Assembly (NCBI GenBank): GCA_023213395.1
Contig: CM041465.1
Location: forward strand, 154,263,741 to 154,327,740
DNA: 64,000 bases
DNA from: Cycas panzhihuaensis
Taxonomy: Eukaryota; Cycadophyta
Direction: 5' to 3'
Of the stretch, positions 24,326 through 34,920 are shown piece by piece (the stretch's first letter is position 1; the number at the start of each line of letters is the position of its first letter). A program made the translations under genes and the position numbers. The notes below the pieces were generated by a model. It was not told where the DNA came from and did not search any database. It was given only the letters and a program-made list of their open reading frames with translations.

Positions 24326-25649
24326 TATGCAACAAGTTGTTGTATTCTTTTTGTAAAGGATGTTATAATTTAAAAAATCATATATTTGTACAGAGAAAAT
24401 ATGAAAAAAATGTTGAGTTTTTCAGTAGAAAGGGAATAGTCTTCATACAATATGTATACCATGAAGGAGATATTTCAAATAATAATAGTAAAAAATATTT
24501 GATGGAGGAATAAAATCATATAATAGATTCATAATGAAATCAAGAAAAATTTTTAAATATTTTGAAGAGAGTATATCAGAAAAAAATGCATATGTATTTG
24601 TATTTGAAAATTTTCAAATATATCGAAGAAGATGTATCAGAAACATATGTTTAATTCTAAAAATAAAACTTAAAGAACCTAAAAATGCAGTTGTAGAAAA
24701 CTTGTTTAAACTTTTAAATGCATTCTCTAGTAGACAGATTTGCTATATATGCTTCTCCAGAAAGCTTATTGGGCTAAAGATGCACCAAAAAAACTTACAG
24801 ATTTGAAAAAAAAACTTGAAGAAATGGTCAAATATATGTTAAAAAATATAGATCTAAAATAAAATATAGCATATCTGAACCAAATGTTACATATTTGAAA
24901 TAAATATACCAGAAAATGTTTAAATAATTGCTAAAATAGGTAAAGATAAAAAAATATGTAGTAGATTTAAACAAAATATAACAGAAAATGGTGAAATACT
25001 TAGCAAAATAAGTAGATCTAAAAAAATATATAGCAGATCTAAAGAATATTTAGTAGATCTAAAGTAAAATATAACAGATCTGATAAATATATGGCCTCTT
25101 AAAGAAAACTTATATAAATATTGCATGCAACTAAAATCCTACGCAGATCTGAGAAAATATTAAGTAAATAGACAGAAATGTTCTTGAAAATAGTCAAATA
25201 TCTGATAAAATATATAGATATGAAAAAATATAACTCAGATGTGAAGAAAACTTTGAATAAATATAGCTTATAGCTGAAATCCTGCGTAAATCTGAAAGAA
25301 TATAGGATAAATAGATAAAATATGCTTGAATATGTTAAATATATAATAAAAATATATAAAACTTTGTTGATGAAACCTCTATATAGTTATAAAAATTGAT
25401 ATTTTATTTTTTTTCAGATGTGCACCTGCATAAATCTGAAAAAATCTAAAATATCTTTGTTATTGCACAAATATAACTCAAGAATAAGTAGATCTCTAAT
25501 AAAAATATAAGAATTTGCTGAAAACACTTATAGAAAATGAATATAACTGATATTGCTTGCTTGTGAGTAAATCTCCTTCAAATACCAATAAATCTTCTTT
25601 CTTCTTCATAAAAACTTCAATAGGAGGTGCAATATCCCAATAATCTCTA
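24326..25649 (-). repeat. F1 arm with AGATCT-rich quasi-repeats
   Basis: It begins with a block shared with F3 (F1 24326 and F3 55065: GCAAC(A/T)AGTTGTTGTAT, then TTTTTGTAAAGGATGT), which fixes the right edge of the cargo. Further on (24830-25330) variants of CAGATCTGAAGAAAATAT recur every 20-40 bases. The same arm occurs in F2, F3 and F4 beside the PBS. No coding was seen. Confidence 0.8.
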
Positions 25650-25660
25650 CTCTGATACCA
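25650..25660 (-). promoter_or_regulatory. Primer-binding site of F1
   Basis: Minus strand TGGTATCAGAG, two bases inside the right LTR. Initiator-Met tRNA type. Confidence 0.9.
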
Positions 25661-25662
25661 GA

Positions 25663-26071
25663 TGAAGGAAATAAAATGCAAGGAGAATAGGGCAGAACAT
25701 AGAATAAATCATCAAAACTTCATAGATCAATGTTGCATAGTAGCATAAACATGAATCCTTGGTATATTCAATCCATTGTTAGAAGAGAGAGCTTTATAAA
25801 TGTTTCAATATGGGTGATGTCTAAAGATACCAGGGTTGCACACCCCTCAAATTATATAGTTTGGAGGAGGAAGGAAACTCCTCAACCCCTAAAATTTAAA
25901 TTACAATAAAATAATACAAACTTAACTTAAAGTAAACTTAATTCAAATTAATATAAACTCACCTTAAACTTACCTATACATGTTGAGCACCCACGTGTGT
26001 AAATTGAAGAAGATGGGATGTGCTCCGCTGGTTGGAAGGTGGGAGTGAAGTGATGACTATTAACTCCAACA
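25663..26071 (-). repeat. 5' LTR of F1
   Basis: 409 bp partner of 21084-21478. It ends in CTCCAACA at 26071, directly followed by F4 internal sequence. Confidence 0.9.
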
Positions 26072-26994
26072 AGCAGGGAGCTTAAAATCTTATAAAAATG
26101 CTAATAAAACTTTATAGAATATTATAAAAATAATCAAATATATCTTAGAGAGTTGCTTAACAGATTTTTAGTTGAAAGGTTTTTAGAAATAATATATGAA
26201 AAGTGTGTAAATATGGCAGGTTGGGAGTAATTAAGTACCTCAACTTTGATGCTTTTTAAAATTAGTAAAATCACTTCAAATATTATAAAAAATAGTGCCA
26301 GTTCAAAGGGGAGTGAGTCAACTTCCCAACAAAACTGATGGAATTAAATTTTGATATAAAACAGAAAATTTATAGCAGAAATTGCAGTAAGTATCTTTAT
26401 GTGAATATATTTAAAAAATGTTGAAAACCACTAAAGTGCCACTTTCAGCGATTAAAATAATGATCAAAATGAATTCTAAAAAATAAAATAAATAGTTAGT
26501 AATGAAGTTTGTTGGTAATAGATAGTTGTAGAATAGATCTGGGTAGAAAATAATCTCTCGGTGATAAAATATAATCAGTTAAAAAAGTGATTTTGTAAAA
26601 TAGTTTAAAAATGCTCTAAAAATTAATGATTAACCTTAATCGACTGAAACTAGGTCAAATAAAATCCAAATTGATCATATGACCAATCAAAATTGATCTA
26701 CGAAAAATTTTAGACACAATGAAACTAGTTTCATCAAAAACTGATGAACTAGTGAGAAGATATGGTAAAAATTTACCAATTACCCTATGTAAAATGAAAA
26801 ATTAAAAAAGAAAAAGGTTTATAAACATGACGAGCCCCTCTAAGGATGACTAACGGTCACATGAGAATCTCGTGTGATTAGGGGCTAAGAGTGCGAGGGG
26901 CTAATGGTTTTAAAATACTGGAAGTAAAATTTAATACAAGATAATTTAATTTTTTTAACACCTTATAAAAAAATAAAGGATAAAAATAAAAAAT

Positions 26995-27285
26995 TGAATT
27001 CAAAGTGGTGCCATTGAGGCCACCGCTGCGTAGCGCTGTGCAGATCACACGGCCTGTCACGTCGTTCACTGCTGAGCTACACACGACCTGCACAGAGAAA
27101 CAGCCTGAAGCGGAGAACACCACCTGCGCAGGAGACAGAAGTAAAATACAGAGGGAAGTGCCACTAGAGGTTACTAAGCATTACATCGAGATTAGACTGA
27201 TAATCTTCTCTTACTCTCGAATGAATCGACTGAAGTAAATGATAAAGCATATGTTATTTACATGTCATAGTTACAGTAAATTAGG
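26995..27285 (+). other. CpG-rich start of F4 cargo
   Basis: A sharp switch from AT-rich scaffold to CpG-containing sequence (27003-27130, for example CGCTGCGTAGCGCTGTG). No protein was recognised. It differs from the slot starts of F1, F2 and F3 and is probably part of the captured DNA. Confidence 0.6.
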
Positions 27286-27648
27286 ATGTTGAAAGGAGAT
27301 GATGTTTCAAATCGTTTCTTTCGTGTCTTGATGGAACTTTCAGTTACTCACTGTTTAGCATCTGAACAAGTTGTTGGTTCAATTTCTCTCTTATCCTAGC
27401 AAATGATGCAAAGCCTTTCCTTTACTGCAATTGATATGTATGCAAAGCTTATGGTTTTGTTGGTAAAGTATTATGCAGTGGACCCAGGAATGAGTAAAGT
27501 TAATCTTCTGAACAAGGTGCTTACAATGATTGTCCGTGTTATTCAAAGAGATGTCGAGGAGAGAAAGACTTATTTTTACCCTCAACCTTATTTCTGGTTA
27601 TTTTTGAATTGGCTTTTGGATTTGAACTCCCCAGATCATGTTGTTGAT
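27286..27648 (+). pseudogene. CNOT1: Captured fragment of CNOT1 (CCR4-NOT scaffold)
   Basis: A plus-strand frame from an ATG at 27286 reads MLKGDDVSNRFFRVLMELSV, then a TAG at 27397-27399, then SLSFTAIDMYAKLMVLLVKY, SKVNLLNKVLTMIVRVIQRD and FLNWLLDLNSPDHVVD, ending at 27648. This matches the conserved region of NOT1/CNOT1 just before the NFQ-LTAF block (human TKINLLNKVLGIVVG and LLLELNAPEHVLE are close relatives from family knowledge). CNOT1 is the large cytoplasmic scaffold of the deadenylase complex. The full protein exceeds 2000 residues, so only about 120 are here. No intron is visible, which suggests a spliced template or a single exon. It is antisense to F4. Confidence 0.9.
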
Positions 27649-27903
27649 GCCAGAAAGATTTTTAAACGTAGTATGCAAGTTAGCAAGGATGGTGGAATTA
27701 TTTGCGCTAGTTTGATGTCTTAAGGAACCATAGCTTTGAAACGGTTAGAGGGTTGTAGGACTTTAGTAGAGGAAACAAAAACTATCATTAACTTAGGCTT
27801 AGAGAAAGTGCATGTCCTTGGGGAACCTGGCTTCCCTTTTGGATCATTGTTTATAGTCCCCAGTCATAGTAAGAAGCTAAATTGTTTTGTAATTATCTGA
27901 AAC
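27649..27903 (+). pseudogene. Unrecognised coding relic fused in frame to the CNOT1 fragment
   Basis: Where CNOT1 should continue, the same frame switches to ARKIFKRSMQVSKDGGIICA, stops at TAA 27721-27723, and goes on with IALKRLEGCRTLVEETKTII and NLGLEKVHVLGEPGFPFGS to a stop near 27901. The sequence has protein-like composition across one frame, so it is probably a second captured exon. I do not recognise the source gene. Confidence 0.55.
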
Positions 27904-27949
27904 AAGAGAACCATTTTTTTTTTTTCTTATATATATAAAAATGTTGGGG

Positions 27950-28275
27950 TTAAATATAACGTTCTAGGGTATAGATTGACCCAGGAGGTGCTTGACCTTG
28001 ACGAGCAAAAGATCTATGAAGAGCTCATTGCGAACTCAACCTTCTGTTATATCATTCTTAAAGTGCCAGAAAATATCTATTCTCTTAGAACACTTATCAT
28101 TACTTAGTTAGACGAGGTCGAAGCATCCAAGGTATAGACGCTAGATACAATGCACTTTGCAACAACCCATGCTATAAAAAATCCAAGACAACTTGATGGT
28201 GGAGTTTTAATTCAACAATCTTGTTTGCAAAGGATCATACATGATTATTTCAACTCTGATGAAATCCTTTTCCAG
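27950..28275 (+). pseudogene. Unrecognised captured exon(s) in F4
   Basis: A single frame reads RLTQEVLDLDEQKIYEELIA, FCYIILKVPENIYSLRTLII, two TAG stops, then TLDTMHFATTHAIKNPRQLD and VLIQQSCLQRIIHDYFNSDE. Downstream (28276-28333) there is an intron-like pyrimidine tract ending TCTCTTACTGCAG before an open frame, so this part may be captured genomic DNA with an intron. The source gene is not recognised. Confidence 0.5.
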
Positions 28276-29050
28276 TATATTATTGTTAATTTTTTTACAT
28301 ATGACTTTCCTATTTTTCTTCTCTCTTACTGCAGTATGGAGCTTATACTATACAAGCTTCTGTGCTTTTAGTTTACTCATATACATTGGTTATGTGCTTT
28401 ATGCTTTCCCTTCAATTTTTTTTTTATTGCATCGTTTTCATATACAAGAGCACCACATGGATGAGTTTAATCTTCATTGGGAAGAATTAAAAACAAAAGA
28501 ACAATCCAATTATAAAAATAAAGCTTCGAATAAGATTGTATCATTACACTAAAAAGATGACATAAAAACTAGCTAACTTAAGCAATGAGATCTTCAAATA
28601 TATGTGTTTCTCTTGTATGAATAAAGCAGTAGATGGTTTTTCCAATAGCAGTGGTTCATATTAGGCATAACAAAAGTAATATAAATCTTTCAAAACAGTG
28701 TAATTTATAGTTGTAGGATGGCGTATGTTTATTGATTGGATTATTTAAAAAACCATTATTTGTAAAGATCTAGTGCTAGTTTTATTGGTGCCAAAGAAGG
28801 ACCACTTGCTCGATGTATTTGAAGCATTCAGGTATGTGAGATAGAGCTGCTGCTTAGCAGTTGGAATAAAATTATTGTATTGTCTAGTTTCTCATCTGAA
28901 TTTTGTTATAGGGAATAACTATCTGTTTAGCATATGAAAGTTTGTTTCTGAACTCCAATCTTCACAGACTTTTTATTGTTTATGTTATTTCCACTATTTT
29001 TCAGGAGTAACGAGTTTTTTTAATTTATTATAAATGATTTTGCTATTAAG
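28276..29050 (+). other. Remainder of F4 cargo, intron-like and exon-like pieces
   Basis: The composition suggests host gene DNA: a putative 3' splice site near 28333, and a short KKDHLLDVFEAFR-like peptide at about 28790-28830 followed by a good 5' splice-site match (CAG/GTATGTGAG, 28829-28840). No product is recognised. F-type arm sequence resumes near 29050-29210. Confidence 0.4.
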
Positions 29051-30487
29051 AAAAAATAACAAATGGTAGTTTTAAGCTCCTAAAAACAACTAGGAGTCTT
29101 AAAAAACTTAACAGATATATCAAACATATGCGAAATTATATGTTTATTATGCAGATCAAAGTCATACAATGGAGCTAAAAACTTAATTTTTTTAAAAATA
29201 TAATGAAGCAAGTATATGAAAGAACCAAGAAACATATGTTTGAATCTAAAATATTTCAAATATGTTGTAGTAGATATCCAAGAAATATTTGTTTAAATCT
29301 AAAAATGAAACTGAGGAACCTAGAAATGTAGCTATAGTAGACTTGCAATTGAAGAATAGACTTCCAAACATGAGATCTGTTATATATGCTTCTCTAAAAA
29401 GCTGAATATGCCCTAAAATTTACAAATTTGAAAGAAAACTTTAATGAATATTACAGATCTAAAAAAAGTATAGTAGATCTAAAGTAAATATTGTAAATCT
29501 AAAAGAATATATAGCAGATTTGAAAAAACTTTAAATAAATATTACAGATTCAAGGTAAATATGGTAGATCTGTAGCCAATATTACAGATCTGAAATAAAT
29601 ATACCAGAAAATAGTGAAATAATTGCTAAAATTAACAGATCTGAAAAAAACTTTAACAAATATTACAAATTTGAAGTAAGTATAGCAGATCTAAAGTGAA
29701 TAATGTAGATCCGTAACCAATATACCAGAAAATGTTGAAAATAATTGATGAAATAGGTAGATCTAAAAAGTATGTAGTAGATCTGAAGAGCACTATAGCA
29801 TATTTGAAGCAAATATAGCAGATTAGAAAAAAATATAGCAGAAAATAGTGAAATACTTAGTAAAATAAGTAGATCTGAAAAATATGTAGCAGATCTGAAG
29901 AAAAACTATAGCAGATCTGAAGAATATATCATAGATCTAAAGTAAATTTTGAAAAAATATTTCTTGGAGCTGATCTCCTTCACAGATCTAAGAAAATATT
30001 AGATAGATAGATAGAAATATGCTTGAAAATAGTTAAATATATGATAAAATATGTAGATTTAAAAAAATATAACTCAAATCTGAAGAAAAACTTGAATAAG
30101 TGTAGCTTGCAACTGAAATCCTGCACAAATCTGAAAAAATATTGGATAAATAGATAAAAATATACTTGAAAAGTGCCAAATATATAATAAAATATGCTTG
30201 AAAAATGTCAATTATTAACAGAAATATATAAAACTTGATGATAAAGCCTCTTGTAGAGTGATAAAATCTTGATGTTTGTTGTTTTTCAGGTATGCACCTG
30301 TATAAGTCTAAAAGTAAATATGAAATATCTTTGTTGTTTCACAAATATTACTCAATAATAAGTAAATCTACTAAAAAATAGAAGAAACTTGCTAATAAAC
30401 TTTACAGAAAATGAATATAACTGATATTTGTTGTTGTAAGTAAATTTGCCTAAAAAATGCTAATAAACCTTCCTTCTTCTTCATAAA
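29051..30487 (-). repeat. F4 AGATCT-rich arm
   Basis: Homologous to the F1, F2 and F3 arms. Between about 29455 and 30060 the word AGATCT or a one-base variant recurs many times, usually as CAGATCTGAAGAA-like units at irregular 20-40 base spacing. It ends in the TTCCTTCTTCTTCA block that precedes the PBS in the other copies. Confidence 0.8.
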
Positions 30488-30493
30488 AACTTC

Positions 30494-30740
30494 AATAATC
30501 CAACAATATTTATTGGCATAATGCCTAATATGAAAGTGTATACATATTTCATGGCAAAATAAAGCATATCGAGACACAATACCATTTCATTCCAGAGCTA
30601 GTACAAGTAGGCAAAATAGATTTGGCATATTGTAGTATAGAAGATCAAGCATCTGACATCTTCACAAAAGCTTTGGGAAAGATCAAATTTTAGAAATTTA
30701 AAGACAAGCTAGGAGTACTATATATTGGCTATTATGGGGG
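30494..30740 (+). pseudogene. Copia RNase H C-terminal relic (A/D subfamily)
   Basis: A plus-strand frame with KHIETQYHFIPELVQVGKID, DIFTKALGKIKF, a TAG, then KFKDKLGVLYIGYYGGEC. It is nearly the same as D's terminus at 46430-46612 and leads straight into a purine tract (ATTATGGGGGAGAA) and an LTR. Only the last 80 or so residues of pol are present; the join to F4 at 30494 is abrupt. Confidence 0.88.
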
Positions 30741-30744
30741 AGAA

Positions 30745-31112
30745 TGTTTGGATAATACCTAATATAAAAGTATGTGCAACCATCTTGGGCCCTAAAAGGC
30801 ACCTTGAGCCTCCAAAAAACACCTCAAACCTCCTAAAGTTACCATGTAGCCACCTAGAACTGACATGGAGCCACCAAAACCACCCTAAGATATGTTATTT
30901 TATTAATGTACTTAATATTTTAATGTTTATTTTGAATTTTTATTTGGATGTTAGGTAGATGCGCTTGCCGCCTCCCCAAAACTCTATATAAAAGTGGGGA
31001 ATACCTCCCTGGTGTTTTTTAATACTGTCACTTAATATTCAAAAATTATTTACCTTATGATGATGATGCATTGTGACTTGTAATCCTCCTACTCTAATCC
31101 TCGATACCGATA
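30745..31112 (+). repeat. LTR shared by the RNase H relic and element D
   Basis: 368 bp, starts TGTTTGGATAAT after a polypurine tract, and aligns with 46616-46984 to a common end (CGATACCGATA against TGATGCCAATA). It contains a TATA-like block (CTCTATATAAAAGTGGGG, about 30982-31000). Alignment with the LTR of A (AGGGAATACC and CTTTTTAACACTG blocks) shows subfamily kinship. It may serve as D's 5' LTR. The true end could lie up to about 31215, where TTGGTACTA stands where a PBS would be. Confidence 0.72.
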
Positions 31113-32460
31113 TCTTGAGAATATTTATTATTTTTTCATAAGATTACAAGTTTATTTGTAGCTTTTAGAATTAGTTTCAGCTTCTTGATGATCAAGGTCT
31201 ACTTGGATCAATACATCAAATTGGTACTACTTACCTTGACCATTTACTTTATTTTTATACTTTCATTAGAATATAGACTAATTTTTAAGTATATTTAATT
31301 ATTTCAAGAATTATATATTTTTAGAAATTTCAAGGAATGCCTCGTTTATTTCTAAATTTACAAAGGATCTTCTCATCATTTGATTTATACTAGTATAAAG
31401 AATATTTACAATATTTGTTATATTTCTTAAATTTCATTGGTCTAATTATTAAAGAAACTTTCTTACTTATCTCAAAGTCATTTTTTCTGAAAAGGACATT
31501 GCAAAGGGCATAGTTACAAGTTCTTTTGCTCATTTTATACTTCTAAACTCATTTAATATTCTAAGATTTAGAAGAATTTAAATATTAAAGGTTCTATTGA
31601 TTCATTGTGGCATATTAGTCAAAGTACATATAGTCTCTTATTTACTTTTACAAAGAGCATCTCAATTTGGAAGATATTAGATTGTATATTGGCATTCTTT
31701 TTGGTTTGTTAAAGAAGAGAATATCTTGATCAACTTACTTCATTTTCATAGTGACTTGATACAAAATATTGTTTATTACTTTCATTCAAAATATTTCATC
31801 TTACTTAAGGTTTCTTTCATTTTATTTCATTTCTTGTTTAAAAGCAATCCTTGTAAGATTAAGCAAGGCCACATCTAATTTAAAAATTTTCATATTAATC
31901 AAGATAATATCTCAAATTTACCATACTTTTTCTAACCTTGCAAGAGAAATAGTTAAGACCCTTAAAGCTACCACCATGCACACACCCTTGACCTACTCAT
32001 ATTGGATGGGGAACATCATTGGCTATAAGGTATATAAGGTGGCAAGCTAAGGTGGAAAACCTTTCCTTTTAGAGTTCAAAGACCAAGACTAGATTTAAAA
32101 AGGTTGAATGCCTTAGTTTATAAAACTTTTATCACTAGATCTATCACTACATATAAGTTTAGCGCAGGTGGACCAATAATTCAGGGGAGTGTAACAGCCT
32201 TCTTAACAGCTCGTGTATTAAGGTATATTGACCCTAGGGCTCACATGCCAATATATTGGGTCATTGTTTTGCCACTTGTGGCTAGGTGCCACTAGACAGG
32301 ATAACAACTGAAGGTTTCTCTTAGAGACCCTTGGACCTAGAGCCTAGAAACCTCGTAAGGGACTATGACACTTGCTAAACTTTGAGAAAAACTTTAAACA
32401 TTATTTTTTTGAATTAATATTAAAATCAAACCTTGGAAAAACTTCACTATATTTATAGAT
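31113..32460 (+). other. Element D 5' leader
   Basis: About 1.35 kb of non-coding leader. The part 31600-32450 aligns by eye with A's leader (18420-19430, opposite strand). Short open frames (31769-32050, 32104-32295) show no family similarity. Confidence 0.65.
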
Positions 32461-33640
32461 ATTTTTTTTTAAAACATAGTTAAGAAATGGTAATAAGTTT
32501 TAGAAACATAATTATCCCTAAGTTTGATGGCAATAACTTTCAAAATTAGAGTAAAAGGATGACACATATTCCCATTGCTAATAACATATGGAAAATTATA
32601 AGAATATGTTATAATGAACTAGGTCAAAATGCCATAGATGTTGAAAAGGTAACCTATAAAGAAAATTTTAAGAAAGATAATAAACCTCTTGCCCTCATCT
32701 TTTGTACATTAGAAGATCATATTTTCCCAAGAGTTAGTGAGTCTACAAAACCAAAGAAAGTATATGATACTTTACAATTAATCTATGAAGGGGCTACATC
32801 TTCCAAACTTCAAAATTTGAGAACTTATGTATGATACTGATTGAATCCGTGATAGAATTTATGACTAAGGTACAAGATATAATTAATCAAATGAGATCAC
32901 TTAGAGATACGTCGATAGAATAGAGAGTGGTAGAAAAGATCTTAAGATGTGTAAGTGCTATAAGAAGATTTGAAATGGTAGTAACAAATATAGGGGTATC
33001 CAAAGACTTAAGTGCCTTTAAGTTGGAACAACTAAGGATTTTATTGATGATAATTAAAGAACACAAAATACAAATTAATCTCTTGAACATGCCTTTGCTA
33101 CCAAGGTAAGAATCGAATTCCATTCTCAGGCTGGTACATCAAAGTCTAGAGAACTATCTCACAAAAGAATAGACAAAAATCTTAAAAGGGACATGCATCA
33201 AGATGCACCACCTAAGTATAAAGCTCCTCACCAAAGGAGATAAGAAGTAAACTAAATGAATACCAATCCTCCTAAATACCAAAATCAAGAGAAGCAACTA
33301 GAGGCACATCCATGTGCCTAAATTGCCATGGGAATATACAAGCTCAAAGGCAAAATCCTAATTATTATAATAATAGACAAAGGGACAATTAAATCCTACA
33401 TTATGAGGAAAGGGAGAGATCATCTCACGTAGAAAGACCCCATCCTCATAGTCGAAGTTTAAGTTATAGAAGAAGAGATACACTATGTTGTACCTATTAC
33501 AATTACAATAGTCATATAGAAGATAAGTGTTTCTTAAAACATGGACTACCTACCAAAGTTAGTGCCAATATAACAATTGAAATAGGGGATAATATCAAGT
33601 TTTTCTTATTTAGTTATACTACCCATGAGAAAGACAATAA
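32461..33640 (+). pseudogene. Element D gag
   Basis: The start region reads IIIPKFDGNNFQN (about 32505-32545), the usual copia gag opening. Then a 91-codon stretch 32559-32834 (ALIFCTLEDHIFPRVSEST, YDTLQLIYEGATSSKL) and 32927-33109 (KILRCVSAIRRFEMVVTNIG). A zinc-knuckle-like block TYYNYNSHIEDKCFLKHG lies at about 33488-33545, with one cysteine replaced. Several in-frame stops. It pairs with A's gag at 18085-18339. Confidence 0.85.
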
Positions 33641-34125
33641 TAGCTAGTATATTGATTCGAGTTACTCCACTCATATGGCACATAAGGAGCATTTATTCTG
33701 CACTTTAGATAGAACTAAAAAGGGATTAATAATATTCTATGATGATACATCCCATGAGTCAGTTGGTAGAGGAAATATTGCTCTTATGATAGATATAGAA
33801 AAATATAAACACCTTGATAACATATTATATATTCCTACTTTAAAGAAAAATCTATTATAAGCAGGACAGATGATGGGCCAAGATCACAAGGTTATCTTTG
33901 ATAATAACAAATGTACTATCAAAGGCAAGAGAAGAAATAAGGTGGTTGTAGTGAAAGGAAAAATGACTAAGGAAAGGCCCTTTAAACTTATCTTTACCCC
34001 ATCAGATACTTATACCTTGGGAAACATAGTTAAACTAGACAGTGACTTATGGCATAGGAGATTTAGACATCTAAACTATAGCAATTTAGATTTAATAAAA
34101 AAGGGGATATGATTAATAGGTTTGT
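33641..34125 (+). pseudogene. Element D protease and gag-pre-integrase domain
   Basis: The protease motif has decayed to YIDSSYSTHMAHK at about 33648-33690 (DSG expected; the glycine is lost). It is followed by NILYIPTLKKNLL and, after a TAA, QMMGQDHKVIFDNNKCTIKG. The gag-pre-integrase zone LWHRRFRHLNYSNLDLIKKG is at 34048-34107. It matches A's 16834-17240 closely. Confidence 0.87.
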
Positions 34126-34920
34126 GAGGGATGTTTACTTTGTAAACAACATAGAGAAAGTTTTCCAAATGATAGCTATCAAGCATCTAGACCACTTCAA
34201 CTAGTTTATACAAATATTTATGGCCCTATGTATGTCTCGTCATTGGTAGGTACACATTACTTCATCACATTTATTAGTGACTGCACTAGAAAGACCAGGA
34301 CATTCTTCCTAATATTTAAATTTGATGCCTTCCAGTACTTTGTTAACTTCAAAATCTATGTGTAGTGACAAAGTGGATATAAACTTCTCTCACTAAGATC
34401 TGATAGTAGGGGAGAATTCATTTCCAATGAATTTAAGCCATATTACATGTATCATAAGATAAGAATTCAACTTACAAATCCCTACACCCCACAACAAAAT
34501 GGTGTAGCTAAGAGAAAAAATCACATCACTATAGAAATGATAAGGTACACATTGAAAGACAAAAATTTGGGACATGAATTTTGGGTGGAAGCATTCCATA
34601 CCTCTGTTTATCTCCTCAATAGGTGCTCTACCAAATCCTTAAGGTGGAATACACATAAAGAAGCTTAGACAAGTTATAAACCAAACATCTATTAGTTAAG
34701 AGTTTCTAGGTGCTTAGCCTATGCACATATACCAAATCAAAGAAGATCCAAACTAGACAAGCATAACATTAAATATAAATTTCTTGGTTATAGTGAAACT
34801 TCCAAATCATATAAGGTCTATGATCCTAAGACAAGGAAGGTTATGGTAAGTAGAGATGTAAAATTTCAAGAAGATAATTGCTACCATAATGACTAAGAAA
34901 AGAGAAAAGAAGTGATGATA
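34126..34920 (+). pseudogene. Element D integrase
   Basis: Core blocks are LVYTNIYGPM near 34200 (the catalytic Asp of TD is Asn here), LRSDSRGEFISNEF near 34395-34435, and TPQQNGVAKRKNHITIEMIR near 34480-34540. A C-terminal block, FLGYSETSKSYKVYDPKTRK, lies near 34780-34840. Stops split the frame. Confidence 0.86.

Larger units (their letters stand above)
21084..26071 (-). mobile_element. F1: non-autonomous LTR element with coiled-coil gene fragment
   Basis: LTRs 21084-21478 and 25663-26071, a polypurine tract after the left LTR (TTCTCCCCCTTAA, 21479-21491) and an initiator-Met PBS at 25650-25660. There is no protease, integrase or RT. It contains a gag relic, scaffold with a small inverted repeat, a variable cargo slot and an AGATCT-rich arm. 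Its flanks (AGATC left, AGCAG right) are not a matching duplication, and the right flank is F-internal sequence (F4). This suggests an exchange event after insertion. Confidence 0.88.
26072..30493 (-). mobile_element. F4: partial F element carrying a CNOT1 fragment
   Basis: Starts abruptly at the F-internal position equivalent to F1 22083-22090 (GGGAGCTTAAAA), right after F1's LTR. It runs through scaffold, inverted repeat (AGCCCCT 26833-26839 and AGGGGCT 26880-26886), cargo slot (about 26995-29050) and the AGATCT-rich arm. It ends near the point before the PBS (TTCTTCATAAAAACTTCAATAA, about 30475-30487). Its left LTR, gag, PBS and most or all of its right LTR are missing. It abuts copia RNase H at about 30494. 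This is a recombination or deletion product. Confidence 0.8.

Noticed and set aside
24830-25330. AGATCT-rich arm as a CRISPR-like array or satellite
   Set aside because: Spacing and unit sequence are irregular, and this is plant retroelement DNA; it is better seen as a degenerate repeat region of the F family.
22981-29050. Gene fragments as remains of resident host genes interrupted by retroelements
   Set aside because: They lie inside F elements between the same conserved flanks, at the same position in several copies, which fits cargo rather than residents.
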